A stretch of 64,000 nucleotides of DNA from Acanthosepion pharaonis. Taxonomy: Eukaryota > Mollusca > Cephalopoda > Sepiida > Sepiidae. Each line of letters opens with the position of its first letter. The stretch's first letter is position 1. This document shows, piece by piece, positions 36,985 to 47,059 of this stretch. Where the stretch lies: contig CAHIKZ030005576.1 in NCBI GenBank assembly GCA_903632075.3, positions 1,242,001 through 1,306,000 on the forward strand, given 5' to 3'. Made by a program: the position numbers and the translations under genes. Under the pieces are notes generated by a model. It was given only the letters and a program-made list of their open reading frames with translations, was not told the origin of the DNA and ran no database searches.

Positions 36985-38232
36985 TGTATTTGTAGTAAGT
37001 TTGATATAGCATGATATTAAACTTAACATTTGAAAATGTGTTTTACAAAAGTTTTCTGTTGTCTGTCAATTTTATATTGCTTTTGTGTAGGGAGACCCTG
37101 TTGTTCAGTTGTTGGCTGATGCCTATATATGACTTTCTTACATTTTGTGCATTTAAATTGCATAAACTACATTTTTGGAGTTGCAGTTTAAGTTTTTTGT
37201 TTATTGTGAATGTTTTTTTGGGTTTTCAAAAGTGTAGGAGTTTCCTTCTATAATGATGTCACAAACTCCACATCTTTTTTGTTGCATTTGTGACTCCCTG
37301 TATTTTTGTGTTACTAAATTTAGATGAGGTTAATATGTGTTTTAAGATTGGCGTTTGCTCTTAATTATTTTGGTTGTTTTTTAGTATATTATTCAGTTTA
37401 TTATTCTTTAAGTAAATCTAGATTTTTTGTGATTTCTGGGAATATTTCTGGGTTGTTTTTGTTATGCGTTGAGACATATGCTGGGAGTTTTTCGTTTCTT
37501 TTATTTCTAAGTTGGTCTAGAGGAATTTCTTTAGAGTTCAATACCTTTATTTATTAGTGTTGTGGGGTAGCCTCGTTTCTTGAGAGTTTTATGTAGTTCT
37601 TTTCGGATTTTTGGAGATGTTTATCAGTCACTATTGTACAAATTCTATAAACTAGGGAATAGGGGATGGATTTTAGGCAGCTTTTTTGGGTGATGGCTCT
37701 TGAAATGAACATATTGTTGGGTGTCTGTGGGTTTGTGGTAGATATCTGTGATTATGTGGTTGTTTTTATTTCTAATGAGTATATCTAAAAATGGTAATTC
37801 GTTAAAATTATATTCTTCGTGAATTTGATTTTTTGGGTGTAAGTTTTTGAAGTAGTGTATGGAATTGGTTAATATCACCCCATGATGATTTCAAAAATGA
37901 AGCAATCATCTAGATATCTTTTCAAGATTTAGTGAATTGGGTCTTTATATTTGTCCCATATATTTGTTCTATCTTTTTCATAAGGTTTTCTTCTAGGTAA
38001 GCTAATGTTAGGGTGGCATATGTTGGTGCCATTTTGTTCCCTCATAGTACCTAGGGTTTGGATATAGTTTTTGTTGTCAAATTCAAAGGTGTTATTGTTT
38101 AGAATTAGGTCTATACTATCGATAATGAACTCTTTAGTGAATCTCGGAAGTATTTTGGATGTTTTTCAATCCAGAATGAGATCGCTTTTTCCCTAGTTCA
38201 TGGGGTCATGTTACTGTATAGGCTACTGATGT
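36985..38232 (-). pseudogene. PLE polyprotein remnant: RT from motif A to GIY-YIG
   Basis: Read from 38230 on the minus strand, RT begins with TFDISSLYSNM (motif A) right at the junction with the right arm, so the protein is cut off just before it. Then come EFIIDSIDLILNNNTFEFDN, a frameshifted motif B (QTLGTMR) and RYLDDCFIF (motif C, both Asp present) at 37886-37921. The open frame 37645-37878 holds NFNELPFLDILIRN and IITDIYHKPTDTQQYVHFKS. A long linker leads to KCSLCNLNAQ and KSYIGISQQLNNRVSLHK, the GIY-YIG core, at about 37060-37170. Several frameshifts. The YLDD and SLYSNM motifs differ from the YGDDG and FYPSIS motifs of the copy at 3154, so two PLE lineages are present. Confidence 0.8.
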
Positions 38233-38235
38233 CAA

Positions 38236-38601
38236 AAGTTGCCATAAGCTGACAGGAACACAAAAAATAGAAACAGATCCAAGAACATAGAGGTCACTAA
38301 AACATTAAAAGATTAAATGCCGATAACTACTCGCTGGACAAACCTTAATTGTTTTATGAAAACAATTCTAGAAAGAAAATTGGATTGCCAACACACAAAC
38401 AGAATGTCTCATATCGAGAATATTCCACATTGAACATGAAGAAAAATTAATTATTTTAATAATATGTAAAAATCTCCACTTTCACCTGAAGACGGGTTAA
38501 TAGACCAGAACGTGTATTGAAATTATATAAAACAAAGTATAATATTTTTTTTCTCAATAAATCCACATTACAACTAAAAACGTTTATGCACCCTCTTCTT
38601 T

Positions 38602-38605
<4 letters not shown>
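38236..38605 (+). repeat. PLE arm, right (inverted copy at the truncation point)
   Basis: On the plus strand it shows CACCTGAAGACGGGTTAATA and GACCAGAACGTG at 38473-38512, the counterpart of the hammerhead-like motif in the left arm but with two A of the GAAAC box lost. Confidence 0.7.
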
Positions 38606-38640
<35 letters not shown>

Positions 38641-38649
38641 TATTTTAGG

Positions 38650-38910
38650 ATATTACAGCAACGTTCAATTTGCTAAACAATTGTATTTGTCAAATATCAA
38701 TGCATTGTGATTTGAATTAAATTATTAAGTAATTTCAATCGCCTGATGAGATATATTGATATTTTTTGTGTAGCAATTTTGATATTTTCAAATATCCTAA
38801 AATAAATCACTCTACTCTGTATTGAGCCCTCTTTTAAATTAAATGTTATGAATGTTGGACTTGTACTCTATTTATTTTCATCTTACCTGGGGAGATATAT
38901 ATATTTTTAG
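38650..38910 (-). repeat. PLE fragment related to 4690-4750
   Basis: TACTCTGTATTGAGCCCTCT and TTAAATGTTATGAATGTTGG correspond to the sequence just upstream of the RT of the PLE at 3154. The neighbouring part (38735-38815) corresponds to 7200-7295. Confidence 0.5.
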
Positions 38911-39059
38911 CAGCATCATCATTTACTCCCGTTTGTTTATTAGACATTAAATTACACCACTTAGCACCATCCTACATAATTTATATAGACTTTTCAATTA
39001 GCCTGATGAATATTTGAGTGTTTCTTAAATTTAAAAATAAATACTTATTGCAAAATAAA

Positions 39060-39109
39060 AAAAGTCCAGCAGAGGATGAAATGTGTTGGCAAACAAAAGT
39101 TTTTTTTTT

Positions 39110-39178
<69 letters not shown>
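39060..39178 (+). repeat. PLE-like tail scrap followed by poly-T, (TA)n and (GT)n
   Basis: CCAGCAGAGGATGAAATGTG, then TTGGCAAAC, recalls a decayed CTGATGA...GAAA tail; poly-T and about 60 bases of TA follow. Confidence 0.4.
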
Positions 39179-39179
39179 A

Positions 39180-40690
39180 TGAAGAAAATTATGAACTACT
39201 TGCATAGTGATTTGATTAAAGTGGTTGAAGGCTTGTGCCAAACTATCCACATTTTTTAGAAATTCTGAAAACAAATGATTGGTGCAAAAATTATATATTG
39301 AAAAGTTTTTAGCCTGATGAAGACATCCTTCCTAAAAAAAAAAAGAAAAAAAAAAAGATAAATAAAATCAGATGTTTGGTTATTTGGTCAGATTTTTGAA
39401 AGTTAGTCAGGCTAAGAACTTGTCAGAACACTCCCACCTGTATCCTGTAAATAACATAGAATTGTATAAATAGTCTGAAATGTTTTTTTTTTGTTTTTTT
39501 TTTAAATTCTTAAAATTTTAAGCTGCACTCTTTTTTTTAATATAATGACAATAAAACCAGTTTCTCTTGTGACTCTAAATGTCAAATAACCCCTTGTCAT
39601 ATAAACTCATTTCTCAGGCATTACATAAAACAGAAAATCTGAAAAGTAGATTCAGTATGGTTACAAATTCAATAGGCTAGATCTCTATAATATTTTGTCC
39701 TTGTTATGACGATAAACTACATGCAGCAGCAAGGCTTCTGATCAAGTTTTGAGGAGCATGAAACCACCTCTTAATTGTTGTTCCCAGGTCCACCCAAACT
39801 AAGGTCAAGACACTATGAAAGTATAAAAATAGATTTTTATAGCAAAAATACCAGCAATACATTTTTGAAACAAAAATATTACCAGCAATACATTTGGCTC
39901 TTGACAAAACTCCTCTTTACAAAAATATGTCAATGAAACCTGATCTTTAAGATATGTTCGTATGAATAGAATATGTATTCTTTGTAAAAACAAAATATAT
40001 CCTAAAAATCTTGTCGGCATTAAATAACCCATTGAAGTTTAAATGCTGTAAAACAGAATAAACCAAACATCTATAATACTGAATTTTTTTCTAGGACCTT
40101 GACCCTGCTGTTTTTTTTTTATTTATTAAGTATAAAAACAATGTCAGAAGATTTCCTATTTTTTTGTTTTAAATGCTCTTTCATTCTTTGCTCATTCTGC
40201 AAATCTAGGCTTTCTATGTAGACTCTACACTTTTATTATCCCTTTTTCATTCTGATATTATCATGAAGCTGAGAAACTGGATTTCAATGTTACATTCAAT
40301 TTTCTAATACTGTTAATCTAATCTTGTACAGGATTACAAGATATCTCATTTAATAACCTGAAGACAGCTGAAAATACAGAATATAATCATAGTTATAGAA
40401 TATTTACAACTTGAGTTAAGCAACAGTGTGCTTAGCTTATATTAGATAGGTGACTGTATAAGTGTCACTCATTAGTAAAAATTATAATTTTTAGAATAAT
40501 TAAAGTTATTATTGATTTTCTAGAAGAAAACATTCTGAAAAATAAAAAATACATCTTCTTTTTTTATTTTATTATCCCTTTGGCCATATTTTTTACAAGA
40601 CTGATTACATCATTGAATTTGGGACCTTTACAAATTGATTATTAATGATATTATTATCATGGCATCAGGATTTATTATTGGTTGATGTAA
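39180..40690. other. Unassigned AT-rich sequence
   Basis: A string CCTGATGAAGACATCC at 39313 is another possible PLE tail. Poly-T runs at 39486 and 39500. Minus-strand frames at 39704-40032 have no recognisable domain. Confidence 0.4.
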
Positions 40691-40694
40691 CCTA

Positions 40695-41460
40695 AACAAT
40701 AAAAGATACACAGATGATACAGTGTTTGACTGACTCAGAAAGGAAACTGCAGGACTTTCTAGGCAGGGTTGTAGAAGAAAGCAAGGAAAAAGGACTAACA
40801 AGAAGACAAAGTATAGACATCAGCAAGTGAAAAAGCCTAAAATGTGAATTAAGAATTGGAGATATAAACATCAAGCAGGTGCAGAAGTGCAAATATATAA
40901 GGAAGTATATTAGAAGGGGATGGAAAATGCAACACCGAGGTCCAAATACGCATTGGACTTGCAAAAAAAAAAAAAAATGCATTTGCAAACTAAGCAAAGT
41001 GCTGAGAAATGGAAAAATGTTGTTAGAAACAAAGAAAATGATGGCTGGATTGCTGCATGTTATCCATCCTCTTATATGGCCATGAATGTTGAACAATCTC
41101 CCCATGGATGAGGAGAAAACTGGAAGTAGCAAAAATGTGGTTCTACAGAAGGATACTGAGAATTCCATGGATAGAGCAAGTAAGCAACAAGGAAGTGTTA
41201 AAGAATATGACAACAGAAAGAACACTTCTACTCAGAATCAGGAAGAGATAGCTGAAATTCCTTGGGCACATTGAAAGGAAGGCTTGGAAAACTTAACCGT
41301 CATATGGCATATTTAGAGAGAAAGAGAGGAAGGTAGCAAGCCACTTAACTGACAACAGAGGGAGAAATACTGCTAAGAGCTATATGAGACAGAAAATTGT
41401 GGAGAGCTATGATCAAAAGGACACAGCACATAGAAGAAGGTTGTTATAAAAAAGTTTGCA
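40695..41460 (+). pseudogene. LINE family A (RTE-like), RT motif C to 3' end
   Basis: The reading begins at RYTDDTVFD, equivalent to the YADD box of RT, near 40705. It continues through broken frames with IKNWRYK-type thumb sequence, a CYPSSY segment near 41060, then KMWFYRRILRIPWIEQVSNK and LLLRIRKRQLKFLGHIERKA at 41130-41290 when indels are ignored. The 3' end is KLWRAM near 41395. Same family as 53080-54125; many stops. Confidence 0.65.
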
Positions 41461-41479
41461 ATTTATAGAAATGTATTTA

Positions 41480-42020
41480 AGAATCCCTATTGCATTTTTA
41501 TAAATCTGTCATTCATCCTTGCATTGAATATCACTGCACATCTGGTCTGATGACCCTGCTATATATCTCAAGATATTTGACAAATTCCAAAAAAGAAACT
41601 ACAATGTTATCAGTCCTGACCTGGCATATCAGCTTCAGTCACTTTCCCACCACCATAATATAGTTTCCCTGTGCCTTTTTTATAAATATTTTCATAGCAA
41701 TTTTTCTAATGAGGTTTTCTTTTTGGTACCTTAATGTCATGAATTTAAGGATATAATTAGATTGGCAATTAGGTCTCATCATTTTATCATTGAAATAGTT
41801 AAAGGTAACCTTAAATTCTATTCTAATAGTTCTCTCACAATTCTCACATGTGGTACTCTCTTCCAGCTTCTTGCTTCCCAGTCAACTATGATCTTCAAAA
41901 ATTTAAATGCAACATCAGTTGCCATCTTTTAGAATCCTGTTCTTTTATTGTTCATTCTACTTACTAATGTTTTCCCAATTTCTTTTATTCCCAGTAAACT
42001 TTTGCTTTTTAGTGACTTAA
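41480..42020 (+). pseudogene. LINE family B 3' end
   Basis: Matches 8765-9350: HPCIEYHCTSGLMTLLYISR-like sequence, DLAYQLQSLSHHH, then SNEVFFLVP, KFYSNSS and STYDLQKFKCN. Several frameshifts. It starts about 20 bases after the end of the family A copy, so two LINE tails lie head to tail. Confidence 0.7.
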
Positions 42021-42298
42021 AAAATAGTATATTTCTGCTTAAGTATTACATATCAATGGAATTTCAAACAAAATGTTTTATATTAATAACCTTTCCTAAT
42101 AAAAACCTTAATTCTCTGCATATTTGACAACTGAAACAGTTATCAGGATATTTCAAAAACGGCAACAAATGCCAAGAAAATTTCAAAGAATGAGAAATGT
42201 TGTTTTATTAAATTGATACAATAGTTCCCAACACCATCTTTTGTTCAATGCAATTCTAAGATTACTCTATATATTATGAAATGGACAAAGTCCAACAG

Positions 42299-42488
42299 TT
42301 ATTTTAAGACATTTTTACGTTTATACATTCTTTTTATAGATACAAATATTTAAGTAAATGCTCTGTTTATAAGAAACAGTATTAAACAACATTCAAGCTG
42401 GTAAATACTGTTTATTATAAATAGAGCATTTACTTAAATATTTGTATCTATAAAAAGAATGTATAAGCATAAAAATGTCTTAAAATAA
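42299..42488. repeat. Long hairpin: 85-bp inverted arms, 20-base loop
   Basis: Arms 42299-42383 and 42404-42488 are reverse complements with about four mismatches by eye. Each contains ATACATTCTTTTTATAGATA and TTTAAGTAAATGCTC. No coding content, no GC-rich core, and no similarity to other repeats here. It may be a palindromic MITE, a replication-slippage product, or a precursor of small RNAs. Confidence 0.85.
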
Positions 42489-43159
42489 TTATTCTATATC
42501 TTAGAATTGCCTATGAAGTTTACTCAACTTTTTATTACTTGTAAAATCAGTCAACTCTAGTACATCATTTACAAGCCTGATTAAAATTAGTAAGCTTGGA
42601 AAATGCATTCTACATAAACTTATAAAGTCTTTCTTTTCTTGCTCAATGCAAAAAAAAAATAATTTTTGGAAAGGCCATTCAGTGTTAATGAAAAATTGAT
42701 TTATTTGAGAATCCAGTATAAAGAAAATTGTGGATAGATTCAACACAACCTTTAACCTTTCAATATAAAGAGAATGTACTGGTAAAGAAAGTTCTGTGTT
42801 AGGAAGTTTCAAATGGAACCTGGACAAAGTATTACTATACAATCATATAGTGAGCAATTGGCTTATTTAAATGCTATATTGGAAAAGAAAAGACCTTTTC
42901 CTTGATAAAGAAATTGATCAGTGATTGTACTATATTATAAAGTTCATCCTTGTATTTAAAATTCCAATGCATGAAACAACCATGGAGGTGGAATGGGAAT
43001 CTTTTCTCCATGTATTCACCAGACTTATTACTTTTGGAGTATTACTTATTTGCTTCTGTGCCATACTTGTTATCTAATCACATGTTTTATGTTTAAGATA
43101 TTACAACATTCCTTGAAGAATTAGACTAATTCTGTGCTCTTGTTTTTTTTTTGTTTTTT

Positions 43160-43245
43160 TTTTTGTTATCATTTCACCCCAAGCCACTGAGATACAAGGG
43201 GTTACTGAGTGTGAAGGAATCTGAGAAAAATTATGCTGGGGTACA
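43160..43245 (-). repeat. LINE family B 3' tail
   Basis: Minus strand: ACTCAGTAACCCCTTGTATC, TCAGTGGCTTGGGGTGAAAT. Only the tail is clear; sequence to 43460 may belong but is not recognisable. Confidence 0.55.
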
Positions 43246-44002
43246 AAAATCAGTCTCATTCTTTTATGATGGAAGATACAGTTTTCCTGAAAGGTGATGT
43301 ACAGCCATAGAAAGCCTTGAAAAAGAGTTTATTGATTAAATTGTATTGATAAAGTAAAAGAAAGGAAGAACATGCTGGAAAATTTTGCATCAATCTAATA
43401 CGATCTAGCTGATTAAATGCAAATCAGTTAGCCTCACCATCTATTATTTGACCTCCTGCTTCCCTACACAATAACTATTTTTGGCATCATTGGCAGGATA
43501 TATTGAATAGTCAGGTTTGGTGTTGGTCAGTCAGAAAATGGGCTTTTTTCTTTCTTTTTTTAAGGCCATATTCAGTTAATAGCTTTAGAGGCTCCATTCC
43601 TGAAACTGACAAAAATTGGCTGCTTCATAAAATTCTTATTAATAATCTAATCATATAAGTATGGATAATTTCCTTTTTATTTCAGAGTCTCAAATTGAGT
43701 ATCATAAGATTAAAGAAGAAACAATAAAATTGCTTCATGTCAGGTGTATGTGTGCGTGTGTGTATATATAAATATCTACATGATGAAACTATATAAGTTT
43801 GATTTTACACATATATATGTCAGATTCTATATGCAAATGTGTATATATCAATAGATTGTATGTGTATATGTCAATCTATACATGCATTGTTCAAACTTGC
43901 ATTATGTGTACAATATATTTATTTTGTTGATGTTATAAAGATTACTATTTCATTTACACCCTCCATTTTGGTTATTCCTCATTCAGTAACCTTTTCTAGG
44001 TT

Positions 44003-44071
<69 letters not shown>

Positions 44072-44078
44072 AGAGAGA
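44003..44078. repeat. (CA)n(TA)n(GA)n microsatellite
   Basis: Three dinucleotide repeats in direct succession. Confidence 0.95.
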
Positions 44079-44147
44079 GATACATGTATGAAATTGAAGT
44101 GTCAGTTGCATCTTTTTATTTGTTTTCACTTTAATTCATTTTTACCA

Positions 44148-44600
44148 TTATAGTACGCTTGTGGTTAAGAGTCTTCCAACTATGAAACCTGGGTTCAAAT
44201 CTCACCATGGTCATTTTGTTAAGGAGGTGAATTCTTAATAACAGCCAACCTGAACTTCCCAGGCCATCTCAGCATATGACATCATTGGAAAGTACCTGAA
44301 TGCCATACCACAGTCACCAAAACTTTTTGTGTGAAATTAAGGAGACAATGGCTGTCACTAGTCTTTGTGACCAAGGCTTTGAGCATACTGGCCATTTTCA
44401 AACTGGTGATCATGTTCTCCCAGAAGCCATAAGTTTCTGCTCAGCATAGTTGCAGTATAAACTGCAAGTTGACCAAGTGAGTATCAAATAAACACAAGTG
44501 TGCCTAAGCAGGCATCTGCAACTAGGGATTAGCTATCTACCCTCGGAGACAGGTATACTCGGAAGGGAGCAGCCAGACATAGTCTTTTGATATTGAACAC
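44148..44600 (+). mobile_element. tRNA-derived SINE (family S3)
   Basis: The head has box A TACGCTTGTGGTTAAGAGTC and an excellent box B GGTTCAAATCTC 30 bases later, as in an RNA polymerase III promoter. The remaining 400 bases (GCATATGACATCATTGGAAA, GACCAAGGCTTTGAGCATAC, CTATCTACCCTCGGAGAC) are non-coding and GC-richer than the surroundings. No second copy is in this window, so the right boundary is a guess. Confidence 0.6.
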
Positions 44601-45589
44601 CTTTTTTATAATAATACTGAATAATAACAAGTCTCTTGTTATCAAATATAACACTGTTGTATTATTATTATTATTATATAGTTTTTGTGTATATTTGCAT
44701 ATAGAATGTAGTTGGGTTTAATGTGTGTGTATTTGTGAAGTAATATGTATAATTATAATGTACATACATATAAAGACAATGCAAAATAGAGTATAAAGAA
44801 TTACGAATTTCCTTTCTGTATTGATAGAAGATTTGTTGTGTTTTGTCTTTTTGGTAATTGTTTGGATTTCTGCCATTAGTATAAGCACAAGAAATTGGTA
44901 GGTGTTTGGCATGGGTGAGAAAATCATCCAGTTGTACTAGCTGTTGTTGTTTTCAAGGCAACATTTTATGATCCTGCAGCTTTTTTTTTTTTTTGCTAGT
45001 CCCTACACTTTCTCACTCGGAATACGCCTTTCAAGGAAACATTAAATTTAAATTAGGAAATAGAAATGTAAGTTACATTTTTCTTTGTTCATTTGAGTAT
45101 GCAAATCATCTTTGTATTTGACATCAAGCTTAAAATTTCACTCATTTTATTATTAAAATATGATTAATTTTTTTTTAATCTATTTATCATCTATTGTTTT
45201 CTCAGCTTCTAGTTTTTCCAGTATATTGGTTTGTAAATTAAACAATTCTAGAAATATTATTTTAATTTCAATAATCCAAATAGATTTGAGATTTGTTTAA
45301 AAATGCTAAATTTAATTTAGCATATGATTTGTTTTAAAAATACTAAAAGAAAAAATAATAAGCATTTTTAAAAAATTGTCTCTTGATGTTTTTATTTTAT
45401 TCAAACTATGGAAATTTTACTCTGAGTTTAGGATAAAGTCAAAAATTTTTTGTAGATCTATTGAAGAAAAGTTACTAAATTGTTCTTGAAATATTTTCAG
45501 TTTCTTTTTATTCTTTTTTATCAGCAGTAGCATTCTTTTTTATGACATGTCTATTATACCACTATAAATGAAATATATGCTTGATACAT

Positions 45590-45760
45590 CAATACATCCA
45601 TAGTTTAATGGTGAAAAAAAAAAACATTTATTTTATACAATAAATATTTATTTTTCAACAAAAGTTTTTTTCAGTGTCAATTCACTGAATATTAATTACA
45701 TAGTTCAAACATTATATAGTGAGAATATCAGATCTAAATTCAGTTATTAATTACATTAGG
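45590..45760. repeat. Mariner-derived dispersed repeat
   Basis: Collinear with 29395-29600: TTTAATGGTGAAAAAA, a (T)n-CAACA block, TTCACTGAATATTAATTACA, GTGAGAATATCAGATC. Non-coding. Confidence 0.5.
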
Positions 45761-45885
45761 TTTATTACTCTATTCTTGTATATATAAATACTTTCTGTAT
45801 AAATTGGAATTTGTGTTTTTGCTTGAGAGAGTTTTATTGATGTTTATTAATAATTTATGGTTCAATGCCAGATGAGGAAAAGAGT

Positions 45886-46050
45886 GGATAGTATAATATA
45901 GTATTACATGATAGTATAATATAGTATTAGATGATAGTATAATATAGTATTACATGATAGTATAATATAGTATTACATGATAGTATAATATAGTATTACA
46001 TGATAGTATAATATAGTATTACATGATAGTATAATATAGTATTACATGAA
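45886..46050. repeat. 23-bp minisatellite, about seven units
   Basis: Unit ATGATAGTATAATATAGTATTAC (23 bases, listed here only by its parts ATGATAGTATAA and TATAGTATTAC). Units are nearly identical; one reads TTAGA instead of TTACA. Confidence 0.95.
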
Positions 46051-46399
46051 ATCTTCTTCATGCCAAGGGACTTGATATATCCACATTCAAAATGATAATG
46101 ATTTACTCTTCAGCTAGCATCTGTAGAAGAGTAGTTTTTTTTATGATCTAATTATTCCTCTAATCACATTGGAATTTTGTATTCTATATTTAAACCTGTT
46201 GAGAAAGTAAGGGCTTCAAATGATTGTTCAGGGTTCAATATCCACTTTTTATCATTATATTTCCCATAATTTTAACCAAGTTCTTCAGTCTTGTTTGTAT
46301 TCTTGTCCACCACCACCATCTTCCTTGGTCCCAATGCCTGTTGGGGGTCAAAAACATTCTGGATATAGGAATAGATACTTTCTCCTATTGTCCAGTTCA

Positions 46400-46565
46400 C
46401 ACTCCTACCTGGTCTTTTGAACAGGAGTAGGGGTTTATCCCTTGTTCCTTGTTTAAGATTGGGTTTCCTGTTCATTATAAAGTCTTTTTGTTCTCATTTA
46501 CTCCTAGTAGCCCCCTTATGTCTTAGTGGCATTATTGCCTTCCTTGTGGTGAAATAATGATAAAA
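46400..46565 (+). repeat. LINE family B 3' tail
   Basis: CATTTACTCCTAGTAGCCCC, CTTATGTCTTAGTGGCATTA and GGTGAAATAATGA match the tails at 9300 and 12190. Upstream sequence from 46220 is not recognisable as LINE. Confidence 0.6.
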
Positions 46566-46639
46566 AAAATCAAGAGATTGTCTATAGTTGTTGAAATCTA
46601 TTGTGTTTCTGTTTTACAGACATAGTATTTGTACTCCAG

Positions 46640-46905
46640 GTTAAACCATCTTTGTACAACTTCAGGTGACTGGGTTTGGAATTTAGAGTTCTCCTTCTAG
46701 ACTAGTTGCCAACCATGGCAGTGAGGCCAGTGTGTCTTGCTATTTAACCCATTACTGGGGGAAGAAGAGATGGATTCATATGTTTCCTAAGGGTATCTAT
46801 GCAAAAGTGAATATAACAAACTCAAGTAGAATTTGAGCTCAGTTCACCTCACCAATTTCTTGTTCTGAGTCTCCAAACATTATTCTACCTGTACATCCAG
46901 CACTT
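46640..46905 (-). mobile_element. tRNA-derived SINE (family S1)
   Basis: Minus strand: box-B-like GAGCTCAAATTCTAC, then TTTGCATAGATACCCTTAGG, AAACATATGAATCCATCTCT, CCCCAGTAATGGGTTAAATA. About full length. Confidence 0.7.
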
Positions 46906-47059
46906 CTTACCAATAAGCAAATAAAGTTTAATCTTATTTGCAGAAAGGAAAATGTTTTTAAAAAAGAAATCAAAGTAAATAATAATAATAATAAAAATGA
47001 TTGATGTAACTCTTCTAATATTTTTCAATAAACAAACAAAGTATGCCGATATGGAAAAC

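Larger units (their letters stand above)
36355..38605 (-). mobile_element. Penelope-like element with long inverted terminal arms
   Basis: The arm at 36355-36640 is repeated in inverted orientation at 38236-38605. Shared strings include AAGAGGGTGCATAAACGTTT, AATGTGGATTTATTGA, TTGGATTGCCA, AATGTCTCATATCGA and GAAACAGATCCAAGAA. Between them lies a minus-strand PLE coding remnant. (TA)n tracts border both arms. PLEs are known to carry such pseudo-LTRs in direct or inverted arrangement. Confidence 0.75.

Noticed and set aside
40879..41274. Plus-strand Lys-rich frames as independent small proteins
   Set aside because: They are out-of-frame pieces of the family A LINE copy.
45886..46050. Array resembling a CRISPR or satellite with spacers
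   Set aside because: Units are contiguous 23-bp repeats without spacers, in an animal-type genome.
46220..46475. Frames with Pro/His runs and a GTT CAATATCC box-B-like string
   Set aside because: No domain, and the box-B match is isolated without a box A; left as unassigned next to a LINE tail.
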